Origin: Histophilus somni
GTDB lineage: Bacteria > Pseudomonadota > Gammaproteobacteria > Enterobacterales > Pasteurellaceae
NCBI RefSeq assembly: GCF_014202395.1
Contig: NZ_JACHGQ010000012.1
Span: forward strand, 1 to 64,000
Reading direction: 5' to 3'
DNA length: 64,000 nt
Shown here: positions 1 through 7,427 of the stretch, piece by piece
How positions within the stretch are numbered: position 1 is the stretch's first letter
Layout of the letters: every line of letters begins with the position of its first letter
The notes under the pieces: model-generated
What the model saw: the letters and a program-made list of their open reading frames with translations, nothing else
Told to the model about the DNA's origin: nothing
Database searches by the model: none
Program-made: the position numbers and the translations under genes

Positions 1-352
1 TGTAGGATATAAAACAGTTACAGGGCAAGATATTAATCCTTATGATGCGTTAGGTGCATTTTCAGGAGGTGCTTTAACCAGAAATCGATCATTGGGTAAT
101 CAAATTAGGATTAATATAGGTATTGCAACAGTAACCAGCTTATCAAAAGATCCTAGTGGAAATACCTTAGGCAGCGATTATTTCAGTGCAATAGTTTCTC
201 CTATAATAAATAAGCCATTTAGCCTTAAAGATTCTACCTTTGGAAATATTCTTGGCGGTGCTTTTGGAGAGTATGGAGGAGATTTTGATAATAGAGTAAA
301 AGATTATGAAAAAGTAAAGAAATACCTTAATAACAAGGAGTTGTCAAAATGA
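1..352 (+). CDS. CdiA-type toxin C-terminal fragment, open at left edge
   Basis: The reading frame is open from base 2 and ends at 352, so the 5' part lies outside the window. About 116 residues are visible: a Gly/Ser-rich stretch (DALGAFSGGALTRN, then GNILGGAFGEYGGDF) and a charged Lys-rich tail. It looks like the end of a polymorphic toxin delivered by a CdiA/FHA-type protein, and its stop codon overlaps the next small membrane gene (ATGA at 349-352), the usual toxin-immunity spacing. The toxin activity is not recognisable. Its Lys-rich tail (VKDYEKVKKY) resembles the remnant that ends at 3666 (VEQYKKVKEN), and both are followed by a small hydrophobic protein, so the two cassettes may be related. 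It is most likely a toxin tail; it could also be a linker without activity. Confidence 0.55.
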   Translation, partial: VGYKTVTGQDINPYDALGAFSGGALTRNRSLGNQIRINIGIATVTSLSKDPSGNTLGSDYFSAIVSPIINKPFSLKDSTFGNILGGAFGEYGGDFDNRVKDYEKVKKYLNNKELSK

Positions 353-564
353 TCAAGACGATAATTTATTTAATTGCATTATTTTTGGCAGTATTTTCTG
401 CTGCGGCATTAAAGCATATAGGGATATTTATATATATCTATTGGAAATTTGGTGATTTTTATTGGGCTGAAGATGCTTTAAGTGATATTTTATCTTTTGC
501 AATTCCTTTATTTATAGGATTATGTATAAAAAAAATAATATCAAATAAATTTAATATTAAATAA
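349..564 (+). CDS. Small membrane protein, putative immunity protein
   Basis: This 71-residue protein has two hydrophobic segments (about residues 4-32 and 47-63) around a short acidic stretch (WAEDALSD). The start overlaps the stop of the toxin fragment by four bases, which suggests translational coupling and a cognate immunity role. A membrane location would suit a toxin that acts on the inner membrane, but this is inferred from hydrophobicity and position alone. The gene at 3656-3874 has the same size, position and character. No family is recognised. Confidence 0.5.
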   Translation: MIKTIIYLIALFLAVFSAAALKHIGIFIYIYWKFGDFYWAEDALSDILSFAIPLFIGLCIKKIISNKFNIK

Positions 565-577
565 AGCCTATTCTTAC

Positions 578-1948
578 TTGGCAGAAAAATCCTTAGAACA
601 AGTGCAAGGGAATCCGAATGCAAGTTCATCAGAAATTGAAGCAAAACTGACCGCACTTATTGAAGCAACACAAGCACAAAAGCAATGGGATAACAATGGC
701 ACATACAACAGAACAGCCAAGGTATTGACCACTGTTTTAACCGGTGTATTAGCGAATCAAAGTGCGGGGGCGATAGGGACAAAACTTGCCGGTCCAACGG
801 TTAATAACCTGATAAAACAGGCAACAACCGATGAAAATGGTGATGTTAATCTGCCACTTCATATCTTGGCTCACGCCACTTGGGGAGCAATTGAAGCAAC
901 AGTTGCAGATGGCAATGCCGCAGCAGGTGCAGTTTCAGCAGCAACAGCAGAGCTGGCAGCTCCAAGGTTGGCTAAATTGCTGTACAACAAAACCGAAGTG
1001 AGCCAATTGACAGCAGAAGAACGGCAACATATTATCACTTTAAGTTCAATTGCAGGGGCGGTTGCAGGTGGTGTTACTTCACAGGCAAACAAACAATCGA
1101 ACACTACAGCAAATACATTGCAAAATGCAGCATTAGGTGGCGAGATTGGGAAAAGTGCAGTGGAGTTTAACGCCCTTTCTCTTAAAGATGTTTATCAATA
1201 TCAAAAAGCATTAAAAGCAGCTATTCAAAATGGTGAAAGTGTTGATGAAGTTCATAAGAAATTCAGGGAGTTAAGTGAAAAACAACGAGCGGAATTGTTC
1301 GCTAATTGTGAGATTGAATGTAGAGTAACAGTACCAAATGAATTATTGAAAGCTGTTGGTCTTGCAGATGAATTATCTGGAGCGTTTAATAATTGGCTGA
1401 GTGGCTTGCCTGCAGATGAACAAACAAAATTCTATCAGTTAGTTGAAGAAGAAAATGCGAAAACCATTGAGGTCTTGAAAGCTCAACAAAGTGGTTTAGA
1501 AAAAGGAGCTGAATTAGCCCTTGGTGCAGTACTTTTATTTGCTAAAGAGGATGCTTTACAAGGTCCGAAGTCAAGTTTTGCAAAGAAAGCAAAAAATCCT
1601 GAGCAAAAGCCAACAAGAAAAATGGTAGTGGAAGAAAATGTAGTATTAGAAGATGGGTTGGTTGTTTCCTATAAATCTAACAGCAAGCATATAGATGGAA
1701 AAGATCCAGATGCTGGTCTTGAGCCTAATAATGTAATTGAACTTTTTAAAAAATCAATTCCTAGCTCTAAGATAGATGTTAAAAAAGATGTTAGATATGC
1801 TATCGATAACAAAGGAAATATCCATAGATTTTTTGGTGATAAAAATTCATCAGAATTTCATTGGAGTGGTAGCACAAGCGATCATTCAAACCCATTAAAT
1901 GAAAATAAAATCCCTAATGATATTAAAAAACAATTAAAAGGAAAATAA
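578..1948 (+). CDS. Orphan CdiA C-terminal module with toxin domain (type A)
   Basis: This is a 5'-truncated CdiA-CT module opening on a TTG with no convincing ribosome site, so it may be silent DNA used for recombination. Residues 40-190 are the Ala/Gly-rich pretoxin region seen in CdiA proteins, with an NTLQNAALGGEIGKSAVEFN segment whose VEFN (195-198) stands where CdiA proteins carry the VENN motif. A linker containing NWLSGLPADEQTKF follows, then a toxin domain from about residue 360 with YKSNSKH, DAGLEPNN, GNIHRFFG and HWSGS motifs. The same domain recurs, frameshifted, at 2466-2995. It has the look of a small nuclease-type polymorphic toxin (possibly the Ntox33 kind), but I do not assign an activity. 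The immunity gene follows after one base. Confidence 0.7.
   Translation: MAEKSLEQVQGNPNASSSEIEAKLTALIEATQAQKQWDNNGTYNRTAKVLTTVLTGVLANQSAGAIGTKLAGPTVNNLIKQATTDENGDVNLPLHILAHATWGAIEATVADGNAAAGAVSAATAELAAPRLAKLLYNKTEVSQLTAEERQHIITLSSIAGAVAGGVTSQANKQSNTTANTLQNAALGGEIGKSAVEFNALSLKDVYQYQKALKAAIQNGESVDEVHKKFRELSEKQRAELFANCEIECRVTVPNELLKAVGLADELSGAFNNWLSGLPADEQTKFYQLVEEENAKTIEVLKAQQSGLEKGAELALGAVLLFAKEDALQGPKSSFAKKAKNPEQKPTRKMVVEENVVLEDGLVVSYKSNSKHIDGKDPDAGLEPNNVIELFKKSIPSSKIDVKKDVRYAIDNKGNIHRFFGDKNSSEFHWSGSTSDHSNPLNENKIPNDIKKQLKGK
1397..1558 (+). repeat. Cassette-linker direct repeat, copy 1
   Basis: About 160 bp encoding LSGLPADEQTKFYQLVEEE and the following linker are repeated nearly identically at 2466-2627. 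The repeat ends where the toxin domains start to differ, as expected for homology used to swap CdiA C-terminal cassettes. Confidence 0.8.
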
Positions 1949-1949
1949 T

Positions 1950-2420
1950 ATGATAGTAGGAAATCCTTTTGAATTTGCTATTAGATATGACGTTGTTAAA
2001 GAATGGAACCATCCAGATAGTAATTGGATTAATGGGATATATGAAATATATATACAAAGTTCCAAATATCCAAAAGGTACTCATATCACGGAACTTAAAA
2101 CCAATCTACTATATCTATTCACTGATTTTGAAAGAAAAATGAGACCTATTTCGGAGCAAGAATTAGAAAAACTATCAGAGTTAGTAAATATTGATGATAG
2201 ATATTATAATGATCTTATTAGTAGAGGGGCTTTTTTAAACTTGGAAAGTTCAGAAATGAATGATGAAGGGATTAGTATCTTGTTTTGTTTTAATGAAAAA
2301 GGAGACTATTTGATTTTATATGAGAAAGATATCGTTAAAATCAATTGCTTTGAAAAAGGACATATTTTTAAAGTGTTAGCTATGCTGAAGGTTGAAAAAC
2401 ATATTGATTTGATAAGGTAA
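1950..2420 (+). CDS. Immunity protein, Imm42-like
   Basis: The gene encodes a soluble 156-residue protein starting one base after the type A toxin module. The start MIVGNPFEFAIRYDVVKEWN and the WINGIYEIYI motif match my memory of the Imm42 family, whose members follow polymorphic toxins. A paralogue with the same landmarks (FGDPYKFAIQCDIINEWN, WINGIFNIYI, SSEM, EKGHIF/DKGYIF) lies at 3009-3437 after a second copy of the same toxin type. This toxin-immunity co-duplication is the main evidence for function. It presumably binds and neutralises the toxin in the cytoplasm. Confidence 0.65.
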   Translation: MIVGNPFEFAIRYDVVKEWNHPDSNWINGIYEIYIQSSKYPKGTHITELKTNLLYLFTDFERKMRPISEQELEKLSELVNIDDRYYNDLISRGAFLNLESSEMNDEGISILFCFNEKGDYLILYEKDIVKINCFEKGHIFKVLAMLKVEKHIDLIR

Positions 2421-2465
2421 TTTTTATCTACCAAAATTTATAGGTAAATCGGAGCGAATTATTGA

Positions 2466-2627
2466 CTGAGTGGCTTACCTGCAGATGAACAAACAAAATT
2501 CTATCAGTTAGTTGAAGAAGAAAATGCGAAAACTATTGAAGTCTTGAAAGCTCAACAAAGTGGTTTAGAAAAAGGAGCTGAATTAGCCCTTGGTGCAGTA
2601 CATTTACTTGCTAAAGAGGATGCTGTA
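2466..2627 (+). repeat. Cassette-linker direct repeat, copy 2
   Basis: Second copy of the linker at 1397-1558, starting abruptly just after an in-frame TGA (2463-2465) and with only scattered mismatches. It marks the left junction of the second type A toxin cassette. Confidence 0.8.
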
Positions 2628-2995
2628 AATCAATCTGGTTCTAAGGTGGAATTTGCTAAGAAAACAGCTAAATCTAATCCAAATGGTTCTCCAATTCCTG
2701 TTCCGAATCCTATAGCAGTTCAGTTAGAGAATGGAGTGAAGGTGACATATAAATCTAATTCAAAACATACAAAGGGTATGCCAGGAAATAGACCAGATGC
2801 AGGAATTGAACCTAGAGACTCATTGGAGTTATTTAAGAAGTCTATAGAGTTGAATCAAATAAAGTGATTCGATATGCGAAAGATTCTCAAGGTAATGTTC
2901 ACAAATTTTTTGGTACTAACGGAGAGTATCATTGGTCTGGTAGTTCAGGCGATTCAAAAAATCCTCTACCAATACCTGAAGATCTAAAATTCTAA
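2466..2995 (+). pseudogene. Frameshifted orphan toxin module (type A copy 2)
   Basis: The frame runs from the linker repeat through VKVTYKSNSKHTKGMPGNRPD and stops at 2865-2867. The rest of the same toxin domain (VIRYAKDSQGNVHKFFGTNG, EYHWSGSSGD, IPEDLKF) continues in another frame from 2864 to the stop at 2993-2995, so one frameshift near 2850-2864 breaks the gene. There is no start codon with a ribosome site. The intact relative at 578-1948 shows what the joined domain should look like. Its immunity gene at 3009 remains intact. Confidence 0.75.
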
Positions 2996-3008
2996 CACGA
3001 GGTAATAT

Positions 3009-3437
3009 ATGTTTTTTGGAGATCCTTATAAATTTGCAATTCAATGCGATATTATTAATGAATGGAATGATGATTGTTTTTGGATAAATGGCATTTTTAA
3101 TATTTATATAGATGGGGTTCCGATATTAAGTGAGGTTTATACATCCGAATTAAAGTTTACTTTAGCTAACTTCACTGAGGAGGTTTTATTGTCAATGAAA
3201 CCGATCGAATTTTCTGAGTTTAATCATTTTAATGAAATTGTTGATAATATAGCTTTTAATATAGGTAGCTCCGAAATGGAAGATAAAGAAGTTTATGTAT
3301 ATTTTGTTTTTAATAAAAACAATGACTATGTATTGTTAAAATCTAAAGGTAACGTAACGTATTTTGAATATGATAAAGGGTATATTTTTAATGTGTTACT
3401 TTCTATATCACAATGGAAAAATACTGTAACGTTCTAG
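3009..3437 (+). CDS. Immunity protein, Imm42-like paralogue
   Basis: A 142-residue soluble protein, clearly paralogous to the product of 1950-2420: both share the GDP/GNP-xx-FAI opening, WNxxxxWINGI, the SSEM segment and the K/DKGxIF end. It begins 13 bp after the broken toxin copy, with a GAGG ribosome site in between. The sequence has diverged a good deal from its partner, so each probably has its own toxin specificity. Survival of the immunity gene next to a frameshifted toxin fits retention for protection against relatives that still carry the toxin. Confidence 0.65.
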   Translation: MFFGDPYKFAIQCDIINEWNDDCFWINGIFNIYIDGVPILSEVYTSELKFTLANFTEEVLLSMKPIEFSEFNHFNEIVDNIAFNIGSSEMEDKEVYVYFVFNKNNDYVLLKSKGNVTYFEYDKGYIFNVLLSISQWKNTVTF

Positions 3438-3450
3438 ATAAAAAGAATAA

Positions 3451-3666
3451 GTAGAAATACCTTTAAATAATAAAATAACCCCTAATTGGAGAAATTATAC
3501 TGAGATTAAATCCAGTTTTTCTAATGCGATATCTAGTTTTTATACGCCTAGTTCAATACCGTCAGTATCAGGAAATGTAGTAGATAACATATTTTCGAAG
3601 TCATTAGAAAAGACAGTGGAAGATAAAGTTGAACAATATAAAAAGGTAAAGGAAAATGAAAAATAA
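3451..3666 (+). pseudogene. Orphan toxin C-terminal remnant
   Basis: An open frame of about 71 codons without a start codon reads VEIPLNNKITPNWRNYTEIK and later SGNVVDNIFSKSLEKTVEDK, ending ENEK at 3664-3666. It overlaps the start of the following small membrane gene. The motif NIFSKSLE recurs in another remnant at 10644-10799 (NNIFSKSLEEVFDF). It is likely the last part of a toxin cassette whose front was lost by recombination. Confidence 0.5.
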
Positions 3667-3874
3667 ATTATTTAGTTTTATTTTTGTTTTTTTATTATTT
3701 TTTCTTTGTTTGAGTATTGTGTTTACTATATTTATAGTTGGCTTAAACTTGTTTTTTTACTATTTTGGCAACTTGCCAATGGAATACCCAGGGGGTGAGC
3801 TTTATCTTAGATCTGCCGCTGCCTCATTGATAATATCGATTTATTATTTTTGGTTTATTTCAAAATATAAATAA
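3656..3874 (+). CDS. Small membrane protein, putative immunity protein
   Basis: This 72-residue protein has a strongly hydrophobic N-terminal half (residues 5-37, Phe/Leu rich) and a second hydrophobic segment at about 54-69. It overlaps the toxin remnant by 11 bases, as immunity genes often do. The layout mirrors 349-564: small size, two membrane segments and a toxin tail immediately upstream. I recognise no family, and the immunity role rests on position. Confidence 0.45.
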   Translation: MKNKLFSFIFVFLLFFLCLSIVFTIFIVGLNLFFYYFGNLPMEYPGGELYLRSAAASLIISIYYFWFISKYK

Positions 3875-3889
3875 TTGGAGGTATTCCAC

Positions 3890-4051
3890 AAAGTATGCTG
3901 TTTATAATTTGAACTCGTTAGAAGCCTTGAAAATACAGCTTTCTTCATCATAAAAACTATTTACAGCATACAATTTAGAACACAGGGGTAATACAAGCGG
4001 TTGTTTATGATTAAAATTTTGCAAATTTTAGCGGTAAGTGTACCGCTTGTA
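3890..4051 (+). repeat. Cassette-boundary repeat with Apl-type uptake-sequence pair
   Basis: About 160 bp here align, with many substitutions, to 9240-9400, and both stand just before a truncated CdiA fragment. Near the start an inverted repeat GTATGCTGT/ACAGCATAC spans about 75 bp. At the end TACAAGCGGT (3992-4001) is matched by ACCGCTTGTA (4042-4051), with TTTTGCAAATTTT between them. ACAAGCGGT is the core of the A. pleuropneumoniae-type uptake sequence, unlike the AAGTGCGGT words of the chromosome further right. Such facing pairs commonly act as terminators. Confidence 0.6.
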
Positions 4052-6571
4052 TTTGATACAAGTGGCAACACCGTCAACGCCAAACAGATTGAGATTAGGG
4101 CAAGAAGCGGTGATATTCAGGCGACACAGACGGACTTTACCGGACGGGGAGAAAACGGCGAAAGATTGCAAGACAGTCGTGTCAGCTTAAATGCTGCTCA
4201 AAATATCTTACTTCAAGCCGGTGAAAGCCATCAAAAACAGCAAGGCAAAAACCAAAGCTACGGTACGGAAGTGGGGACGGCATTTAGCGTGGGCGCTAAA
4301 ACAGGCTGGTCGTTCTATGCCAAAGAGGGCTTTAGCAAAGGTAAAGAAGAAAGCGAACAACGGATGTATGAAAACAGTCATGTAGACAGCGAACATATTA
4401 CGTTAAGTAGCGGCAAAGACACCACCTTAAAAGGTGCGGTTGCCAAAGCGGAAAAAATTGAAACGGATGTCAAAGGCAACCTAACCATCGAAAGTTTGCA
4501 AGACAGCCAACGTTCGAACAGCCACAGCCTAGGTTTAGGCGCTAAGGTGGAGTTTGGGTTTGGTACGGCGTGGGAGTTTAGCGGCAACGCCGGTGCGACG
4601 AGCGACAAAGCCAATAGCAAGCAAGTCACCGAACAATCGGGATTATTTGCAGGCAAAAGCGGTTATCATATAGAAGCAAACAACATCCACTTGAAAGGCA
4701 GCACCATTGCTTCAACTACCCCAAACAACAGTGAACTGCGAACCAATCGCCTCACTTTTAATGACATTCAAAATGAATCAAGTCATAAGGCAACAAGTGT
4801 TTCAATCTCAGGCACTTACGGTAAAGGAGCAGATTACTACCAAGATAGTGAAACCGGCAAACTGAGCAAAAAAGGAGCAGAAAATGCGATGTTGGTTGAA
4901 GGAAAAACCGCTCCGAACATAACCCCGAGCTTACCGATGCATAGTCAAAGTAATGACAGCTCAATCACCAAAGCGACGCTTACGGAAGGGAAAATCACCT
5001 TAAACAAAGACACAAACCCAATCCAAACCACAGCAAAAGCGTTGGGGATTAATACCGAACTTGATAAGGCGAATAAACAGGTTGAAGCACCGAAAGACAT
5101 TAATAAGGTGTTGAAAGAACAACAAATCCTTTCACAAGAGGCAGGCAATGTTGCAGGTGCGGTGATGACCTATGCCGGTCGGCAAGCAGCGGAACTGGAG
5201 GAAAAAGCGAAACAAGCAGAGCAAGAAGCAGCGAAAGCGGCTAAAGAAGGCGACCTTGTTACTGCAACCCAAAAAGCCCAAGAAGCTACCGCTTACCAAC
5301 AAGCTGCAAAAGAATGGCAAACGGGTGGTAACAAGAAACAGGCGGCAACCGCAGTCGCTGCGGTATTAAGCCTTATTGTTGCAGGGAAACCGACAGAAGC
5401 AATTGTGGCAGGTGTGGTATCGCCTTATGTGAATGAAGCGATTAAGAAAGTGACAGACAGCCCTGAGTTACAAGCCTTAAATATTCCTGCCCATATTTTA
5501 TGGGGAGCAATGGAAGCCCGGTTATCAGGTGGTAGTGCGACGGCAGGTGCAGTGGCTACAGGCGTGGGTGAAGTGGGTGCGAAAATCTTAAGCGAAACCG
5601 TCTATGGCAAATCCCCAACAGAACTGACGGAAATGGAAAAGCAAGAACTTATTCAGGTTATCAAAGGGATTGCAGGTGTGGCAGGTGGTGTAGCTGCAGG
5701 CAGTGATACCGCAGCCGGTACATTGGCGACAGTGAGTACGGGAATGAGGGTGGCTGAGAATGCGGTGGAGTTTAATTTTCTTGGTGATGACATTCACCCA
5801 TCAGAAGAACGTAAGCAATCGATAGAAATGTTTGCCAAAACGCTTTTCAAAGATAAAGAAAATGCGGAGGAATTAGCGGAAGCTTATTATGATGCAATGA
5901 AAATTGGGGAAGCTAAAGCGGTTGTAGAAGGTGTACAAGGCACAGTTGATGGGATAGTAAATCTTGATAAAACCGTTGCAACACTGGCGAATGTAATCCA
6001 AAACCCGAAAGAGACCTTTGATAAAGTGGTGATTTCAGCGGAACAATGGAATGAGCAGTTAAATTGGGCTTTAGAAAACGACTCTATGTTAGCCGCAGAA
6101 ATGCAAGGCTATATGCTTAGTCTGGGTAAATCGTTGGAAGCACCGAGTATTTTATTGACGGGTGAAGCTATAAATGTATTTCAAAAAGTTGTTACTAAAA
6201 ATGTCTCTAATCTAATAACTGCTAGAGAAAATATGGTATCTCTAGTCAGTTCTCAGAGAGCTGAACATATATTATATGGAGATAAAACAGGTGGTGGGCA
6301 TAAATTTTCTTTTACAAATATTCTGAATGGAAAATCTAAATTCCCAATACACTGGTCTGAGAAAAAAATTCTCGACGTTATATCTAATATTGCTACTGAT
6401 CCTAATTTAGAATGGGTACAACAAACAGGAACAAAAGGAAGTTTGTATACTAAAAAGGGGGTTCCGAGTAGATTTAAAGTTGAGGGAGTTGTTGATGGCG
6501 TTAGAATTAGGGTTATTGTAGAACCAATGGGAAATGGTGTAATTACCGCATTCCCTATTAAACAGGAGTAA
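4001..6571 (+). CDS. 5'-truncated CdiA fragment ending in an EndoU nuclease toxin
   Basis: The frame opens inside the uptake-sequence inverted repeat, so the first ~20 residues are probably not real protein and there is no signal peptide or TPS domain. From about residue 20 come FHA-type adhesin repeats (GKDTTLKGAVAKAEKI, GLFAGKSGYHIEANNIHLKG), then a coiled-coil-like Ala/Glu stretch (about 395-435) and the pretoxin region with VEFN at 589-592. The last ~100 residues are a bacterial EndoU domain: His756 in AEHILYG, His767 in GGGHKF, FPIHWSEKKI, EGVVDGVRIRV and GVITAFP near the end. EndoU toxins cleave RNA; those of CdiA and MafB are the known relatives. A MafI-like gene follows 4 bp later. 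Expression would need a promoter or recombination with a full cdiA. Confidence 0.75.
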   Translation: MFMIKILQILAVSVPLVFDTSGNTVNAKQIEIRARSGDIQATQTDFTGRGENGERLQDSRVSLNAAQNILLQAGESHQKQQGKNQSYGTEVGTAFSVGAKTGWSFYAKEGFSKGKEESEQRMYENSHVDSEHITLSSGKDTTLKGAVAKAEKIETDVKGNLTIESLQDSQRSNSHSLGLGAKVEFGFGTAWEFSGNAGATSDKANSKQVTEQSGLFAGKSGYHIEANNIHLKGSTIASTTPNNSELRTNRLTFNDIQNESSHKATSVSISGTYGKGADYYQDSETGKLSKKGAENAMLVEGKTAPNITPSLPMHSQSNDSSITKATLTEGKITLNKDTNPIQTTAKALGINTELDKANKQVEAPKDINKVLKEQQILSQEAGNVAGAVMTYAGRQAAELEEKAKQAEQEAAKAAKEGDLVTATQKAQEATAYQQAAKEWQTGGNKKQAATAVAAVLSLIVAGKPTEAIVAGVVSPYVNEAIKKVTDSPELQALNIPAHILWGAMEARLSGGSATAGAVATGVGEVGAKILSETVYGKSPTELTEMEKQELIQVIKGIAGVAGGVAAGSDTAAGTLATVSTGMRVAENAVEFNFLGDDIHPSEERKQSIEMFAKTLFKDKENAEELAEAYYDAMKIGEAKAVVEGVQGTVDGIVNLDKTVATLANVIQNPKETFDKVVISAEQWNEQLNWALENDSMLAAEMQGYMLSLGKSLEAPSILLTGEAINVFQKVVTKNVSNLITARENMVSLVSSQRAEHILYGDKTGGGHKFSFTNILNGKSKFPIHWSEKKILDVISNIATDPNLEWVQQTGTKGSLYTKKGVPSRFKVEGVVDGVRIRVIVEPMGNGVITAFPIKQE
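4703..5023 (+). repeat. 321-bp perfect direct repeat, copy 1
   Basis: Reading the two stretches against each other I find no difference between 4703-5023 and 9844-10164. The identity includes synonymous sites in CdiA sequence, while flanking bases differ. This implies recent duplication or gene conversion between the two truncated CdiA pieces. Confidence 0.85.
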
Positions 6572-6575
6572 TATA

Positions 6576-6821
6576 ATGAAAGAAAAAATGAAAAATCTAC
6601 TATCTTTGCTTTATAAAAATTTGCCTGAAGAGGATTGTGAGAATGCAATGGATTTAATTAATTATGATGAGTATGGTATAGCTCTTGAGTTGATCTGTAC
6701 TCAGTTATATGAGAGAGAAATTTCAATTACGAATGATGCAAAAAAAATTATTATAAATTTGATCATAGATATGGAATTAGACCTAGAATTAGCTGATGGG
6801 ATTAGAGTTGAAAACAATTGA
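6576..6821 (+). CDS. Immunity protein, MafI-like (EndoU partner)
   Basis: This 81-residue acidic protein has the segment DEYGIALELICTQLYEREI, which resembles the MafI family of immunity proteins that neutralise EndoU-type MafB toxins in Neisseria. It starts 4 bp after the EndoU stop, so the toxin and immunity classes fit each other. It is probably cytoplasmic, as there is no signal peptide or membrane segment. The pairing supports the call more than the short sequence does. Confidence 0.65.
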   Translation: MKEKMKNLLSLLYKNLPEEDCENAMDLINYDEYGIALELICTQLYEREISITNDAKKIIINLIIDMELDLELADGIRVENN

Positions 6822-6858
6822 CAACCAAGGAAAACGTCAAACTTTAAAAAGTCAGTGA

Positions 6859-7038
6859 ACAAAATTTGATGATAAGTCTGGTGCAGTTGTGTTTAAAAAA
6901 GGTAATAGCTATATAACTAGAGATGTGGATGGTCATAATGGAGGAGCTTGGAAAGAAGCAGCTAGTCCTGAAAAATTAAATAAAAAAGAAACAAGAAACG
7001 GAACTTTTGATATTAACTTAAATAAAATTGGAGATTAA
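6859..7038 (+). pseudogene. Tail of an Ntox21-like toxin
   Basis: The frame opens after a TGA (6856-6858) and reads [20 protein letters not shown], then [28 protein letters not shown], stop at 7036-7038. The VFKxGxxYI...D-HNGG-WK...TRxGT pattern is what I know from the toxin C-terminal domain called Ntox21 in CdiA proteins. Only the last ~58 residues survive, with no start and no pretoxin region, so it cannot be made as a toxin. The immunity gene starts 2 bp later. Confidence 0.6.
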
Positions 7039-7040
7039 AT

Positions 7041-7427
7041 ATGGCAGAATACGCAGATTTTTATAGAAATGTAACCTATTCAAGGCTATATGATGAAAAT
7101 TCATTTATAGGAAGATGGTTGGATTACTCAGAATGGAATGATGATGAGTATTGGAAACTAGAAAAAGATTTGATAAATATAGCAATAACCTATAAAAACA
7201 CAAAATTGATAAAACAAGATATTTTAATTGGGATTATGCGAATAATTGAATTATTGATAATTCCAAATTGGGATAGTTTTACCCTTTTAACTAAAGATAA
7301 TTCTGACATCTATGACAGATATGAGAGATTTAAATATATAATCTCTAAGATATTTACAGATGAAAATATAGATTTGGATATTTTTTCTTACAATCCCGAT
7401 AAAACAATCAATCAAATAGCACGGTGA
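7041..7427 (+). CDS. Immunity protein, Imm41-like
   Basis: This 128-residue soluble protein has the opening ADFYRNVTYSRLYDENSFIG and WNDDEYWKLEKDL, which match the Imm41 pattern as I recall it (FYRN, SFIG, W-x3-YW-LE). It directly follows the remnant of an Ntox21-like toxin, apparently its lost partner. Its last codons run into the next cassette: the stop TGA (7425-7427) overlaps the GTG at 7424, so the C-terminus may have been altered by the recombination that placed the barnase cassette here. Confidence 0.6.
   Translation: MAEYADFYRNVTYSRLYDENSFIGRWLDYSEWNDDEYWKLEKDLINIAITYKNTKLIKQDILIGIMRIIELLIIPNWDSFTLLTKDNSDIYDRYERFKYIISKIFTDENIDLDIFSYNPDKTINQIAR

Noticed and set aside
3890-4051. Integron attC site, because of the long inverted repeat before gene cassettes
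   Set aside because: No integron core sites or integrase; boundaries of cassettes follow pretoxin homology instead, and the second copy lacks the structure.
4758-4964. Minus-strand ORF of 68 codons, identical to one at 9899-10105
   Set aside because: Both are antisense shadows of the repeated CdiA coding block; their identity comes from the 321-bp repeat.
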